From positions 1-38,032 of the forward strand of contig NZ_DASUCC010000168.1 in NCBI RefSeq assembly GCF_035762905.1: a DNA stretch of 38,032 bases, in the 5' to 3' direction. Position numbers and translations under genes: made by a program. The notes under the pieces are model-generated. The model was given only the letters and a program-made list of their open reading frames with translations, ran no database searches and was not told where the DNA came from. This document shows positions 1-8,961 of this stretch, one piece after another. Each line of letters begins with the position of its first letter. Within the stretch, counting starts at the first letter, position 1. This DNA comes from DASYTH01 sp035762905. GTDB lineage: Bacteria > Actinomycetota > Actinomycetes > Mycobacteriales > Pseudonocardiaceae.

Positions 1-104
1 CGGCGGACGGTGAGCCGGCTGACTTCCCAGGCCAACGAGGTCAGCCGGCCCACCTGGGCCAGCCCGCGAACGGCGACGTTCGGGTCCGTCCGACCTGCGC
101 TCAT
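1..104 (-). CDS. 5' end of a gene running off the left edge, possibly YrbE4A (mce4 permease)
   Basis: An ATG at 104 preceded by GAGG four bases upstream opens a frame that stays open to the window edge (about 34 codons). The visible N-terminus contains RLTSLAWEVSRLTVRR, which resembles the segment just before the conserved RRPFQ motif of YrbE/MlaE permeases. It lies 50 bp downstream of the steroid SDR gene on the same strand. In mycobacteria yrbE4A, the first gene of the mce4 cholesterol importer, follows hsd4A. The identity rests on that context and a short weak match, so it is tentative; the open frame and ribosome binding site are seen directly. Confidence 0.5.
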   Translation of the reverse strand, partial: MSAGRTDPNVAVRGLAQVGRLTSLAWEVSRLTVR

Positions 105-154
105 GTCGCCTCGCAAAGCTCCGATGCCCTACTGCGGTAACGAGCGGCGGCCGG

Positions 155-907
155 TCAAGTTACTGACAGGGCGTGCCCCGAGGTCGCGCCGCCGTCGGCG
201 ACGAACTCGGCGCCGGTGCAGTACGAGCTCTCGTCGCTGGCCAGGAACACGATCAGGTCGGCGATCTCGCCGGCCTGCCCGACCCGGCGCAGCGGCAGCC
301 GGCGCCCGATCCGGCTCAGGTCGACCTCGATGCCGCCGAGCGCGGTGGGCAGCATCCGGGTCTCGATCATTCCCGGATGGACCGAGTTCACCCGGATCCC
401 GTTGGGGCCCAACTCCATCGCCGCGGCCTTGGTCATTCCGCGGATGGCGAACTTGCTGGCCGTGTAGGCGACCAGCAGCGGCGCGGCGGCCAGGCCCTCG
501 ATCGAGGAGGTGTTGACGATCGAGCCGCCGCCGGCCGCGATCATGCCGGGCACCACCGCGCGCATGCCGAGGAACGTGCCGATCTGGTTGATCCGCACCA
601 CCCGCTCGTAGTCGGCCAGCGTGGTGTCCACCAGCGCCGAGAGGTGCAGGATCCCGGCGTTGTTCACCAGCACCGTGACCGGACCGACCGCGTCCAGCAC
701 GGCCGCCCACTCGTCCTCCTCGGACACGTCCAGGTGCTCGTACCTGGCCGCGGCGCCGAGTTCGTCGGCCAGCGGCTTGCCCTCGTCGTCGAGCACGTCG
801 GTGAGCACCACCCGGGCACCCTCGGCGACGAACCGCCGGGCGGTGGCCGCACCCTGCCCTCTGGCCGCCCCGGTGATCAGCGCGGTCTTGCCGGCGAGCC
901 GCCCCAT
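155..907 (-). CDS. SDR-family NAD(P)-dependent hydroxysteroid/3-oxoacyl dehydrogenase (FabG3-like)
   Basis: A 250-residue classical short-chain dehydrogenase. The N-terminal cofactor motif TGAARGQG, the NNAG motif near residue 87, the catalytic Ser in NTSSIEG and the YTASK pair (Tyr and Lys) are all present. The C-terminal ASDESSYCTGAEFVADGG closely resembles M. tuberculosis Rv2002 (FabG3, a 3alpha,20beta-hydroxysteroid dehydrogenase), so a hydroxysteroid or hydroxyacyl-CoA substrate is likely. The ATG at 907 overlaps the aldehyde dehydrogenase stop by one base (TGATG); a GTG at 910 would give a four-base overlap. It is the fourth gene of the minus-strand operon starting at 4374. Confidence 0.85.
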   Translation of the reverse strand: MGRLAGKTALITGAARGQGAATARRFVAEGARVVLTDVLDDEGKPLADELGAAARYEHLDVSEEDEWAAVLDAVGPVTVLVNNAGILHLSALVDTTLADYERVVRINQIGTFLGMRAVVPGMIAAGGGSIVNTSSIEGLAAAPLLVAYTASKFAIRGMTKAAAMELGPNGIRVNSVHPGMIETRMLPTALGGIEVDLSRIGRRLPLRRVGQAGEIADLIVFLASDESSYCTGAEFVADGGATSGHALSVT

Positions 908-2418
908 CACATCAGCTCGTCGGTCAGCGGCATCAGCACGGTCTTCAGCTCGGTGTAGGCCTCGACCGCGCTGCGGCCGCCCTCCCGGCCGAGACCGGAC
1001 TGCTTGAAGCCGCCGAACGGCAGATGCGGTTCGATCTGGAAGCCGTTGATGCCAACGGTTCCCGCGCGCAGCCGGCGGGCCAGCCGGAAGGCCCGGCGGA
1101 CGTCGGTGGTGTACAGGCCCGCGCCGAGCCCGTACTCGGTGTCGTTGGCCAGCGCGACCGCCTCGTCCTCCGACTCGAACGGGATGACCGCGAGCACCGG
1201 ACCGAACACCTCCTCGCGGGCGATCTCCATGTCGTTGCGCACTCCGGTGAACACGGTGGGGCGCACGAAGTTCCCGGCGGCCAGGTCGCCGTCCGGCCGG
1301 GTGCCACCGGTGACCAGCGTGGCGCCCTGCTCCTGGGCCCGGTCGACCAGGCCGAGCACCCGGTCCAGCTGGCGGGTGTTGATCAGCGGGCTGGCCAGCA
1401 CGCCGGCGTCGAACGGATCGCCGTAGGTCACCGCGCCGGCCATCATCTGGGCCACGGCGACGAACTGGTCGTGCACGTCGCGGTGCACCAGCGCCCGGGT
1501 GTGCGCCACGCAGGCCTGCCCGGACAGACCCATGGTCACCGTGCCCATCGTGGTCATCGCGGCCAGCCCGATGTCCGGCGCGTCCGGGAACACCAGCGTC
1601 GGACTCTTTCCGCCCAACTCGAGGGAAACCCGCTTGAGCGTCGCGGCCGAGGCGGCGACGATCCGCCGGCCGACCGCCCGGCTGCCGGTGAAGCTGATCT
1701 TGTCAACCAGCGGGTGGGTGATCAGCGCCTCGCCGGTCGGGTCGCCCGGCCCGGTGACCACGTTGACCACCCCGTCCGGCAGCCCGGCCTCGGCCAGCAG
1801 CCGCACCATGCGCAGCACGGTGAACGTGGCGTACTCGGACGGCTTGAGCACGACGGTGCAGCCGGTGGCCAGCGCAGGCGCGACCTTCTGGGCGAACAGC
1901 AGGAACGGCGCGTTCCACGGCAGGATCGCGGCCACGACACCGATCGGCTCGCGGAAGGTCATCGCCAGGTGATCGCCGCCCTGGTACGGCGGGAGGGTCT
2001 CGCCGCCGACCTTGTCCACCCAGCCGGCGTGGTGGTCGAACACGTCGGCCGCGGCGCCGACCGAGGGCGCGTAGATCCCACCGAACGACAGCGGGATGCC
2101 GTTGTCCAGTGCCTGCAGGGCGCGCAGCTCCTCAGCGTGTTCGCGGAGCAGGTCGGCGTACCGGTGCAACAGGCCGATCCGTTGTCCGGCCCGGGTTCGC
2201 GGCCACGGCCCGTCGTCGAACGCCCGCCGGGCGGCCCGCACCGCGTCGTCCACATCGGACGGTCCGGCGACGGCGATCGTGCCGATCTCCTCGCCGGTGG
2301 CCGGATGCCGGTGGGTCCAGGTGGCGCCGTCCCGGGCCGGCCGCCAGGCGCCGGCCACCAGCAGCTCGCCGTCGGTCAGGCCGACCTTGTCCCGGTGCGG
2401 CAGCAGGGTGAGCGTCAC
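907..2418 (-). CDS. NAD(P)-dependent aldehyde dehydrogenase
   Basis: A 503-residue ALDH-superfamily enzyme. It shows the substrate/cofactor segment ILPWNAPF, the general-base Glu in LELGGKSP, and the nucleophile Cys303 in GQAC, followed by the conserved EEVFGPV motif and a C-terminal PFGGFKQSG. The GTG start at 2418 is chosen because AGGGAGG lies just upstream and because it gives a GTGA overlap with the hsd4A stop; a longer in-frame extension upstream would run inside hsd4A. Sitting between hsd4A and a hydroxysteroid SDR, downstream of a Zn alcohol dehydrogenase and a KstR-type operator, it could oxidise a steroid side-chain aldehyde. The substrate is inferred, not shown. Confidence 0.9.
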   Translation of the reverse strand: MTLTLLPHRDKVGLTDGELLVAGAWRPARDGATWTHRHPATGEEIGTIAVAGPSDVDDAVRAARRAFDDGPWPRTRAGQRIGLLHRYADLLREHAEELRALQALDNGIPLSFGGIYAPSVGAAADVFDHHAGWVDKVGGETLPPYQGGDHLAMTFREPIGVVAAILPWNAPFLLFAQKVAPALATGCTVVLKPSEYATFTVLRMVRLLAEAGLPDGVVNVVTGPGDPTGEALITHPLVDKISFTGSRAVGRRIVAASAATLKRVSLELGGKSPTLVFPDAPDIGLAAMTTMGTVTMGLSGQACVAHTRALVHRDVHDQFVAVAQMMAGAVTYGDPFDAGVLASPLINTRQLDRVLGLVDRAQEQGATLVTGGTRPDGDLAAGNFVRPTVFTGVRNDMEIAREEVFGPVLAVIPFESEDEAVALANDTEYGLGAGLYTTDVRRAFRLARRLRAGTVGINGFQIEPHLPFGGFKQSGLGREGGRSAVEAYTELKTVLMPLTDELM

Positions 2419-3227
2419 GGTTCCTCCCTGGAGGCGAAGTAGGCGCCGACGGCGGCGACGTCGTCGAACTCCCGCTCGACCGCGGGCGCGGACAGCAGCG
2501 CGAGCATCCCGCCGTACACCACGAAAACCCGGCCGTTGACCGCGTCCGCGGCGGGCGAGGCCAGGTGCACCACGAGCGGTGCGACGTGTCCGGGCGAGAG
2601 CGGGTCGGGACCGGCCGGCGCTTCGCCGAACGTGGTCGCGGTCATCGCGGTGCGCGCCCGCGGGCAGATCGCGTTGGCCCGCACCCCGAACCGGGCCGTC
2701 GAGCGCGCGGTGGACAGGGTCAGCGCGACGATCCCGGCCTTGGCCGCGGCGTAGTTCGGCTGCCCGGCCGGACCGAGCAGGAACGCCTCCGACGAGGTGT
2801 TGACCACCCGGCCGTACACCGGCCCGCCGCGCAGCTTCGACTCGGTCCGCCAGTGCGCGGCGGCGTTGCGGGACAACAGGAAGTGGCCGCGCAGGTGCAC
2901 CCGGATGACCAGGTCCCACTCGTCGTCGGTCATGTTGAACAGCATCCGGTCGCGCAGCACCCCGGCGTTGTTCACCACCACGTGCAGCCCGCCGAACCGC
3001 TCGACGGCCGCCACGGTCAGCGCGTCCGCCGTGGCCCGCTCGCCGATGTCGCCCTCGACCAGGATCGCCTTGCCGCCCATGGCTTCGATCTCGTCGACGG
3101 TGTCCCCGCCGCCGGTGAGGTCGTTGACCACGACGTGCGCCCCTGCGGCGGCCAGCGCGAGCGCCTCGGCCCGGCCGAGTCCGGCACCGGCCCCGGTGAC
3201 CACGGCGACCTTGCCGTCAAGCTCCAT
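2415..3227 (-). CDS. hsd4A: Hsd4A-like SDR: 17beta-hydroxysteroid / 3-hydroxyacyl-CoA dehydrogenase
   Basis: A 270-residue SDR with the cofactor loop TGAGAGLGRAEALAL, NNAGVLRDRMLFNM, the catalytic Ser in NTSSEAF and YAAAK. The phrases RDRMLFNM and CPRARTAMT are characteristic of the Rv3502c/Hsd4A family. Members have been described as dual-function 17beta-hydroxysteroid and beta-hydroxyacyl-CoA dehydrogenases of sterol side-chain degradation. It ends in a GTGA overlap with the aldehyde dehydrogenase. It is shorter at the C-terminus than my recollection of the mycobacterial protein (about 317 residues). Position next to a probable yrbE4A and opposite fadE26 matches the mycobacterial neighbourhood. 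Confidence 0.85.
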   Translation of the reverse strand: MELDGKVAVVTGAGAGLGRAEALALAAAGAHVVVNDLTGGGDTVDEIEAMGGKAILVEGDIGERATADALTVAAVERFGGLHVVVNNAGVLRDRMLFNMTDDEWDLVIRVHLRGHFLLSRNAAAHWRTESKLRGGPVYGRVVNTSSEAFLLGPAGQPNYAAAKAGIVALTLSTARSTARFGVRANAICPRARTAMTATTFGEAPAGPDPLSPGHVAPLVVHLASPAADAVNGRVFVVYGGMLALLSAPAVEREFDDVAAVGAYFASREEP

Positions 3228-3291
3228 CAGATCCCCGCCGCCTCGCAGGCTCGGCGGCGGGTCGTGTCCAACGATTCGCTCGCAAGTTCGC
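3228..3291 (-). other. Intercistronic spacer with hairpin between adh and hsd4A
   Basis: A 64 bp gap inside the minus-strand operon. A perfect 9-bp stem (3234-3242 pairs with 3253-3261, 10-base loop) lies just upstream of the hsd4A start. On the minus strand the adh-proximal half contains repeated GAGCGA-like words. No T-run follows the hairpin, so it may be a processing or stability element rather than a terminator. Confidence 0.4.
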
Positions 3292-4374
3292 TCATAACAG
3301 TACGATCTGGCGGATCAGCGTGCCCGGGTCACGCAGCGCCTCGAGCGCCTCGTTGATCTCGTCCAGCCCGAGCCGCCGGCTGATCATGCCGTCCAGGTCG
3401 AGCCGCCCGGCCCGCCACAGCTCGAGCAGCCGCGGGTAGTCGTGCCGCACGTTGGCCCCGCCGTAGAACGAGCCGAGCAGGCGCTTGTCGTGCAGGAACA
3501 GTTCCTGCGCACTGAACTCGACCATGGCGTCGGCCCGGCCGGCGCCGACCACGACCACCGTGCCGCCGCGCCGGGCGTTGTCCCACGCCGAGCGGATCGT
3601 GGCCGGAATACCGACCACGTCGAAGGAATGGTCGAACCCCATGCTCCCGGTCAGCTCGGCGGACAGCGCGGCCAGGCCCTCCGGGGCGGTCACGTGCGTC
3701 GCACCGAACCGCCGGGCCAACTCGTGCTTGTCCGGCACCGGATCCACCGCGACGATCCGGGCGGCCCCGGCCAGCCGGGCACCCTGGATCACCGAGATTC
3801 CCACCCCGCCGCAGCCGATCACCAGCACGGACGCGCCCGGTTCGACCCGGGCCGTGTTGAGCACCGCGCCGACTCCGGTGGTCACCCCGCAGGCGACCAG
3901 CGCGGCGATCTCGAACGGGACGTCGTCGGGAATCTTGACCGCGCCCTCGGCCGGGACCACCAGTTCCTCGGCGAACGTGCCCAGCCCGGCGTAGCCGAAC
4001 ACCGGCGTGTCTCCGACCCGGAACCGCGGCGAGGTGAACGCGGCGATCGCGTGCACGGCGCACAGATGTGGTTGCCCGCGAAGGCAGTTCGGGCAGGCGC
4101 CGCACGGCGGGACGAACGTGACGATCACATGGTCGCCGGGTGCGAGGTGCTCGACCGCCGCACCCACCTCGGCCACCACGCCGGCCCCCTCGTGCCCGAT
4201 GATGCCGGGCGCCAGCGCGGGCAGCGTGCCGTCCATGGCGGACAGGTCGCTGTGGCACACGCCGGTGGCGCGCACCCGGATGCGGATCTCGCGCGGACCC
4301 ACCTCGGTGGTGCGCACGTCCTCGCGGAGCTCGAGCTTGGTGTCGCCGATCTGGTTGAGCACGGCCGCTTTCAC
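3292..4374 (-). CDS. Zn-dependent medium-chain alcohol dehydrogenase
   Basis: A 360-residue MDR enzyme. It has the catalytic-zinc Cys in GVCHSDL and the His-Glu in GHEGAGV, a full structural-zinc lobe (CGACPNCLRGQPHLC) and a nucleotide-binding GCGGVG near mid-length. It resembles AdhD-type dehydrogenases. GTG at 4374 is the start; a TAATCT hexamer (minus strand, 4381-4386) lies exactly six bases upstream, which suggests a leaderless message. A KstR-type palindrome overlaps that hexamer, so the gene is probably induced with the sterol regulon. Oxidation of a steroid 26-alcohol is a reasonable guess, with the downstream aldehyde dehydrogenase completing the step; no substrate evidence is visible. 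Confidence 0.88.
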   Translation of the reverse strand: MKAAVLNQIGDTKLELREDVRTTEVGPREIRIRVRATGVCHSDLSAMDGTLPALAPGIIGHEGAGVVAEVGAAVEHLAPGDHVIVTFVPPCGACPNCLRGQPHLCAVHAIAAFTSPRFRVGDTPVFGYAGLGTFAEELVVPAEGAVKIPDDVPFEIAALVACGVTTGVGAVLNTARVEPGASVLVIGCGGVGISVIQGARLAGAARIVAVDPVPDKHELARRFGATHVTAPEGLAALSAELTGSMGFDHSFDVVGIPATIRSAWDNARRGGTVVVVGAGRADAMVEFSAQELFLHDKRLLGSFYGGANVRHDYPRLLELWRAGRLDLDGMISRRLGLDEINEALEALRDPGTLIRQIVLL

Positions 4375-4380
4375 CAGCCC

Positions 4381-4398
4381 AGATTAGAACGTGTTCTT
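4381..4398 (-). promoter_or_regulatory. KstR-type operator overlapping a leaderless adh promoter
   Basis: TAGAACGTGTTCTT at 4385-4398 matches the KstR consensus TnnAACnnGTTnnA except for the last base. On the minus strand its end forms the -10-like TAATCT (4381-4386), six bases from the adh GTG. Repressor binding would cover the -10 element. Confidence 0.65.
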
Positions 4399-4439
4399 AT
4401 TCTGAGCAAGCATCGGGCTCGTTCTCGGCTATCGTCTTC

Positions 4440-4453
4440 TAGAACACGTTATA
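4440..4453 (+). promoter_or_regulatory. KstR-type operator upstream of fadE26
   Basis: TAGAACACGTTATA fits TnnAACnnGTTnnA at every fixed position. It lies 20 bp before the fadE26 ATG, which has its own ribosome site (GGGAGGGG), and about 42 bp from the operator facing adh. It is the plus-strand half of a divergently regulated promoter region. Confidence 0.75.
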
Positions 4454-4473
4454 TAACAGTCGGGAGGGGCCGG

Positions 4474-5649
<1,176 letters not shown>

Positions 5650-5661
5650 AACGGGGACATC

Positions 5662-6774
5662 ATGGACTTTTCGCTCACCGAGGCGCAGCACGACCTGGCC
5701 GGGCTGACCCGGGACATCCTCACCGGAGCGCTGACCGAGCAGCGCAGGCGCGAGATCGAGACCGGCCCGGACCGGTTCGACCGGGCGCTCTGGGGCCTGC
5801 TGGCCGAGGCCGGCGTGCTGTCCGCGGCGCTGCCGGTCGAGGCCGGCGGCGCCGGGTACGGGCTGCTGGAACAGTGCGCCGTGCTGGCCGAACTGGGGCG
5901 CGCGGTGGCCCCGGTGCCCTACCTGGAATCCATCACGGTGGCCGCGTCGACGATCGCCGCGTTCGGCACGGCCCGGCAGCGGGACCGTTGGGTGCGCCCG
6001 GCCGCCGCCGGTGAGCTGGTGCTGACCGCGGCCCTGGCCGAGGATACCGGCGCGGAACCCACCGGGGCGGCCCGATCCGACGGGCGGTGGTGGCTGTCCG
6101 GCGCGAAGACCACGGTCCCGGCCGGTCCGTTCGCCGACGTGTTCCTGGTCCCGGCCGACACCGGCCAGGCCGGCCCCGCCGTCTTCCTGGTCACCCCAAG
6201 CGATCCCGGTGTGACGGTGCGTGGCCAGGAACTCGTGGACGGGACCGGTGCGGCCGTGCTCGAGCTGGACGAGGTGGGCCTGGACGACGACCGGCTGCTC
6301 GGCGAACCCGGTGCCGGGCCGCGGATCGCCGACCGGTTGGCCGCCCTGGCGACCATCGGGCTGTGCGCCGTCCAGCTCGGCGTCGCCGAGCGGGCCCTGG
6401 AGCTGACCGCGGAGTATGCCCGCCAGCGCGTGCAGTTCGACCGTCCTATTGGGACGTTCCAGGCGGTGGCCCAGCGGCTGGCCGACGGCTACACCGACGT
6501 CGAGGCGATCCGGCTGACGTTGTGGCAGGCCGCGTGGCGGGTGGCCGACGGGTTGCCCGCGGCACTGGAGACCGCCACCGCCAAGTTCTGGGCCGCGGAT
6601 GCCGGTCACCGCGTGGCACATACCGCTGTTCATGTCCACGGGGGGGTAGGTATTGACAAGGAGTACCCCCTACACCGGTATTTTGTTGCGGCGAAGCGAA
6701 ACGAGTTCAGCTTGGGTGGGGCAACGGCCCAGCTGCGGCGGATCGGTTCCGTTCTCGCGGCGGAACCCGCGTAG
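5662..6774 (+). CDS. fadE27: Acyl-CoA dehydrogenase FadE27 (ChsE5), partner subunit
   Basis: A 370-residue acyl-CoA dehydrogenase-like protein. The motifs RFDRALWGLLAEAGVLSAALP, VPYLESITVAA, EYARQRVQFDRPIGTFQAV and HVHGGVGIDKEYPLHRYF are those of Rv3505 (FadE27/ChsE5). The alternating fadE26-fadE27 pair is typical of steroid enzymes in which two half-subunits build the active site; neither is thought to be active alone. It starts 12 bp after fadE26 and ends 14 bp before fadD17, so the three are surely one operon. Confidence 0.93.
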   Translation: MDFSLTEAQHDLAGLTRDILTGALTEQRRREIETGPDRFDRALWGLLAEAGVLSAALPVEAGGAGYGLLEQCAVLAELGRAVAPVPYLESITVAASTIAAFGTARQRDRWVRPAAAGELVLTAALAEDTGAEPTGAARSDGRWWLSGAKTTVPAGPFADVFLVPADTGQAGPAVFLVTPSDPGVTVRGQELVDGTGAAVLELDEVGLDDDRLLGEPGAGPRIADRLAALATIGLCAVQLGVAERALELTAEYARQRVQFDRPIGTFQAVAQRLADGYTDVEAIRLTLWQAAWRVADGLPAALETATAKFWAADAGHRVAHTAVHVHGGVGIDKEYPLHRYFVAAKRNEFSLGGATAQLRRIGSVLAAEPA

Positions 6775-6788
6775 TCAGGAGGCTTTGC

Positions 6789-8429
6789 ATGGGGCAGCAG
6801 CCCGGCCGGCCGGTACCGACGGTGACCGAGCTGCTGCTGGCCCGAGGCCAGGACACCCACCCTGGCCTGGTCTTCGAGGACGCGCGCTGGTCCTGGGCCG
6901 AGCATGTCCGGGAGTCCGCCGATCGCGCTGCGTTACTCCGGTCGCTGCGCCGGCCCGGCCCGTTCCACATCGGCGTGCTGCTGGACAACGTCCCGGAGTT
7001 CTCCTTCCTGCTCGGCGGCGCGGCGCTGGCCGGCGCGGTGCTGGTCGGGCTGAACACCACCCGCCGCGGCGCGGCGCTGGCCAGGGACGTCCGGCTGGCC
7101 GACTGCCAGGTGGTGGTGACCGAGAGCCGGTACGTGGAGCTGCTCGAGGACCTCGACCTCGGTGCCGCGCAGGGCCGGGTGCTCGACATCGACACCGCCG
7201 CGTGGCAGATGTCCCTGTTCTCGCACCGGCAGCGACCGCTCGAGGCGGTCCCGGCCACGCAGAACGACCTGCTGATGCTGATCTTCACGTCCGGCACCCG
7301 CGGCGATCCCAAGGCGGTGCGCTGCACGCACGGGAAGATCGCCTACCCGGGCCAGGCCCTTGCCGAGCGGTTCGACCTCGGGCCGGCGGACACCGTCTAT
7401 CTGTCCATGCCGATGTTCCACTCCAGCGGCGTGATGGCCGGCTGGTCGGTCGGGCTCGCCGTGGGCGCGACCATCGCCCTGCGCCGCCGGTTCTCCGCCG
7501 CCGGCTTCCTCGACGACGTCCGCGCCACCGGCGCCACCTACACCAACTACGTGGGCAGGCCGCTGTCCTCCGTGCTGGGCACCCCGCCGCGGCCGGACGA
7601 CGCCGACAACCCGCTGCGGCTGGTGTTCGGCACCGACGGCACCGAGCGGGACATGGCCGCGTTCGCCGAACGGTTCGGCTGCGAGGTGGTCGACGCCTAC
7701 GGCTCGGCCGAGGGCGGCATCGCCCTGCCCCGGCCGCCCGGCACGCCGGCCGGGGCGATCGGCCGGCTCGACGACGGCGTCGCCATCCTGGACCCGGCGA
7801 CCGAGCGGCCGTGCCCGCCGGCCCGGTTCGACGGCAACGGCCGGCTGCTCAACGCCGAGGAGGCGGTCGGCGAGCTGGTGAACACCACCGGCCCGCGCTG
7901 GTTCGCCGGTTACTACCGGGACTCGGCCGCCGACGGCCGGCGCATCCGCAACGGCATGTTCTGGAGCGGCGACCTCGCCTACCGCGATGAGCAGCAGTTC
8001 TGCTACTTCTACGGCCGGTCCGGCCATCGGCTGGGCAGCGCGCCGATCGAGCGGATCCTGCTGCGCCACCCGGACATCTGCCAGGCCGCGGTGTACCCGG
8101 TGCCGGACCCCCGCACCGGTGCCGGCGAGACCGTGATGGCCGCGGTCGTGCTGGTCCGGGACCGCCGGTTCGACCCGGACGGGTTCGCCGCGTTCCTTGC
8201 CGCGCAAGCGGATCTGGCGCCCGAGCAGCTGCCCCGGTTCGTCCGCGTCGCCCCCCGGCTGCCCCGCACCTCCACCCACAAGGTGCTCAGCCGAACCCTG
8301 TCCGGTCAGGGCTGGCAGTGCGCGGACCCGGTCTGGTGGCGGGACGGGCCGGAGGGGAGATTCCGGCCACTCACGGCTGACATCGCGGCAATTCAACTCG
8401 ACGGGGGAACCCGGCGCGTGTCAGGCTGA
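6789..8429 (+). CDS. fadD17: Steroid side-chain acyl-CoA ligase FadD17, with shortened hinge loop
   Basis: A 546-residue ANL-superfamily ligase. The ATP-binding loop IFTSGTRGDPKAV (about residues 164-176), the FHSSGVMAGW segment, DAYGSAEGG and SGDLAYRD are all present and follow FadD17 (Rv3506) closely. FadD17 homologues activate steroid acids with C5 side chains. The A8 hinge is odd: where relatives read GR-x-x-DWMRVDGEN-LG, this protein has GRSGHRLGSAPIER (about residues 409-422). Roughly seven residues including the hinge Asp are missing, while other parts carry short insertions. AGGAGG precedes the ATG. Activity may be altered; the frame itself is intact. Confidence 0.88.
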   Translation: MGQQPGRPVPTVTELLLARGQDTHPGLVFEDARWSWAEHVRESADRAALLRSLRRPGPFHIGVLLDNVPEFSFLLGGAALAGAVLVGLNTTRRGAALARDVRLADCQVVVTESRYVELLEDLDLGAAQGRVLDIDTAAWQMSLFSHRQRPLEAVPATQNDLLMLIFTSGTRGDPKAVRCTHGKIAYPGQALAERFDLGPADTVYLSMPMFHSSGVMAGWSVGLAVGATIALRRRFSAAGFLDDVRATGATYTNYVGRPLSSVLGTPPRPDDADNPLRLVFGTDGTERDMAAFAERFGCEVVDAYGSAEGGIALPRPPGTPAGAIGRLDDGVAILDPATERPCPPARFDGNGRLLNAEEAVGELVNTTGPRWFAGYYRDSAADGRRIRNGMFWSGDLAYRDEQQFCYFYGRSGHRLGSAPIERILLRHPDICQAAVYPVPDPRTGAGETVMAAVVLVRDRRFDPDGFAAFLAAQADLAPEQLPRFVRVAPRLPRTSTHKVLSRTLSGQGWQCADPVWWRDGPEGRFRPLTADIAAIQLDGGTRRVSG

Positions 8430-8461
8430 GATCGGATTGACCGCAGCACCGGGAGGCACAA

Positions 8462-8662
8462 ATGCCTGGCACGTCGGAGCCAGACAACACCGCAGAGGAC
8501 AACGGCGCGGAGGACGTGCGCGCCCAGTTCCGCGCGGCGCTCGAGCGCAAGCAGGCCAAGGCCAAGGAGGGCGCGAGCCACGCGGACGGCTCGTCGAAGA
8601 TCCACGAGGCACACGGGCCGGCGTCGAGCCGCCGGACGTTCCGCCGCAAGAGCGGCGGCTGA
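8462..8662 (+). CDS. DUF5302 small protein
   Basis: A 66-residue, highly charged protein with RAQFRAALERKQAKAKEG in the middle and a basic tail (SSRRTFRRKSGG). This is the pattern of the actinobacterial DUF5302 family, whose function is unknown. It has no membrane segment or signal peptide. It starts 32 bp after fadD17 with GGGAGG upstream, so it could be read through from the fadD17 operon or be an independent gene. It ends before a strong hairpin. Confidence 0.8.
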   Translation: MPGTSEPDNTAEDNGAEDVRAQFRAALERKQAKAKEGASHADGSSKIHEAHGPASSRRTFRRKSGG

Positions 8663-8690
8663 GGAAGTCCACAGTAGACGCAACCGCGAA

Positions 8691-8725
8691 TGCCCCGGGC
8701 CACAACGTGGACATGGTCCGGGGCA
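8691..8725. terminator. Bidirectional hairpin terminator between DUF5302 and DUF397 genes
   Basis: The arms TGCCCCGGGCCA (8691-8702) and TGGTCCGGGGCA (8714-8725) form a 12-bp stem with one G-T pair and an 11-base loop. It lies between two convergent genes, as expected for a shared terminator. No T-tract follows, which is common in high-GC actinobacteria. Confidence 0.65.
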
Positions 8726-8745
8726 CCCGTCGCGGGCAGCAGCCG

Positions 8746-8961
8746 CTACGGCGTGCCGATCCGCCGCTCGCGTTTGATCGCCGTCAGGAACGCACGTCCC
8801 TGCATGACGTTCACGGCGAGCATGGAACCGATGTTCTTCGAGTCGCGTACGCCAAGCAGTGAGCCGGCGCACGCGATCTCAACGCAGTTGCCGCCGCTCG
8901 ACCCGCTGAAACTGGACCTTCGGAACGCCGCATCCCGCCAGATGGCAGCTGTTCGGGTCAT
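8746..8961 (-). CDS. DUF397 domain protein
   Basis: A 71-residue protein with the DUF397 signature: WRDAAFRRSSFSGSSGGNCVEIA, then VRDSKN and a closing AFLTAIK. DUF397 genes are nearly always next to an XRE regulator with a DUF5753 domain in actinomycetes, as here, where the ATG overlaps that gene's stop by four bases. The pair has been proposed to work as a regulatory or toxin-antitoxin-like unit and to influence development; the role in this organism is unknown. Confidence 0.88.
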   Translation of the reverse strand: MTRTAAIWRDAAFRRSSFSGSSGGNCVEIACAGSLLGVRDSKNIGSMLAVNVMQGRAFLTAIKRERRIGTP

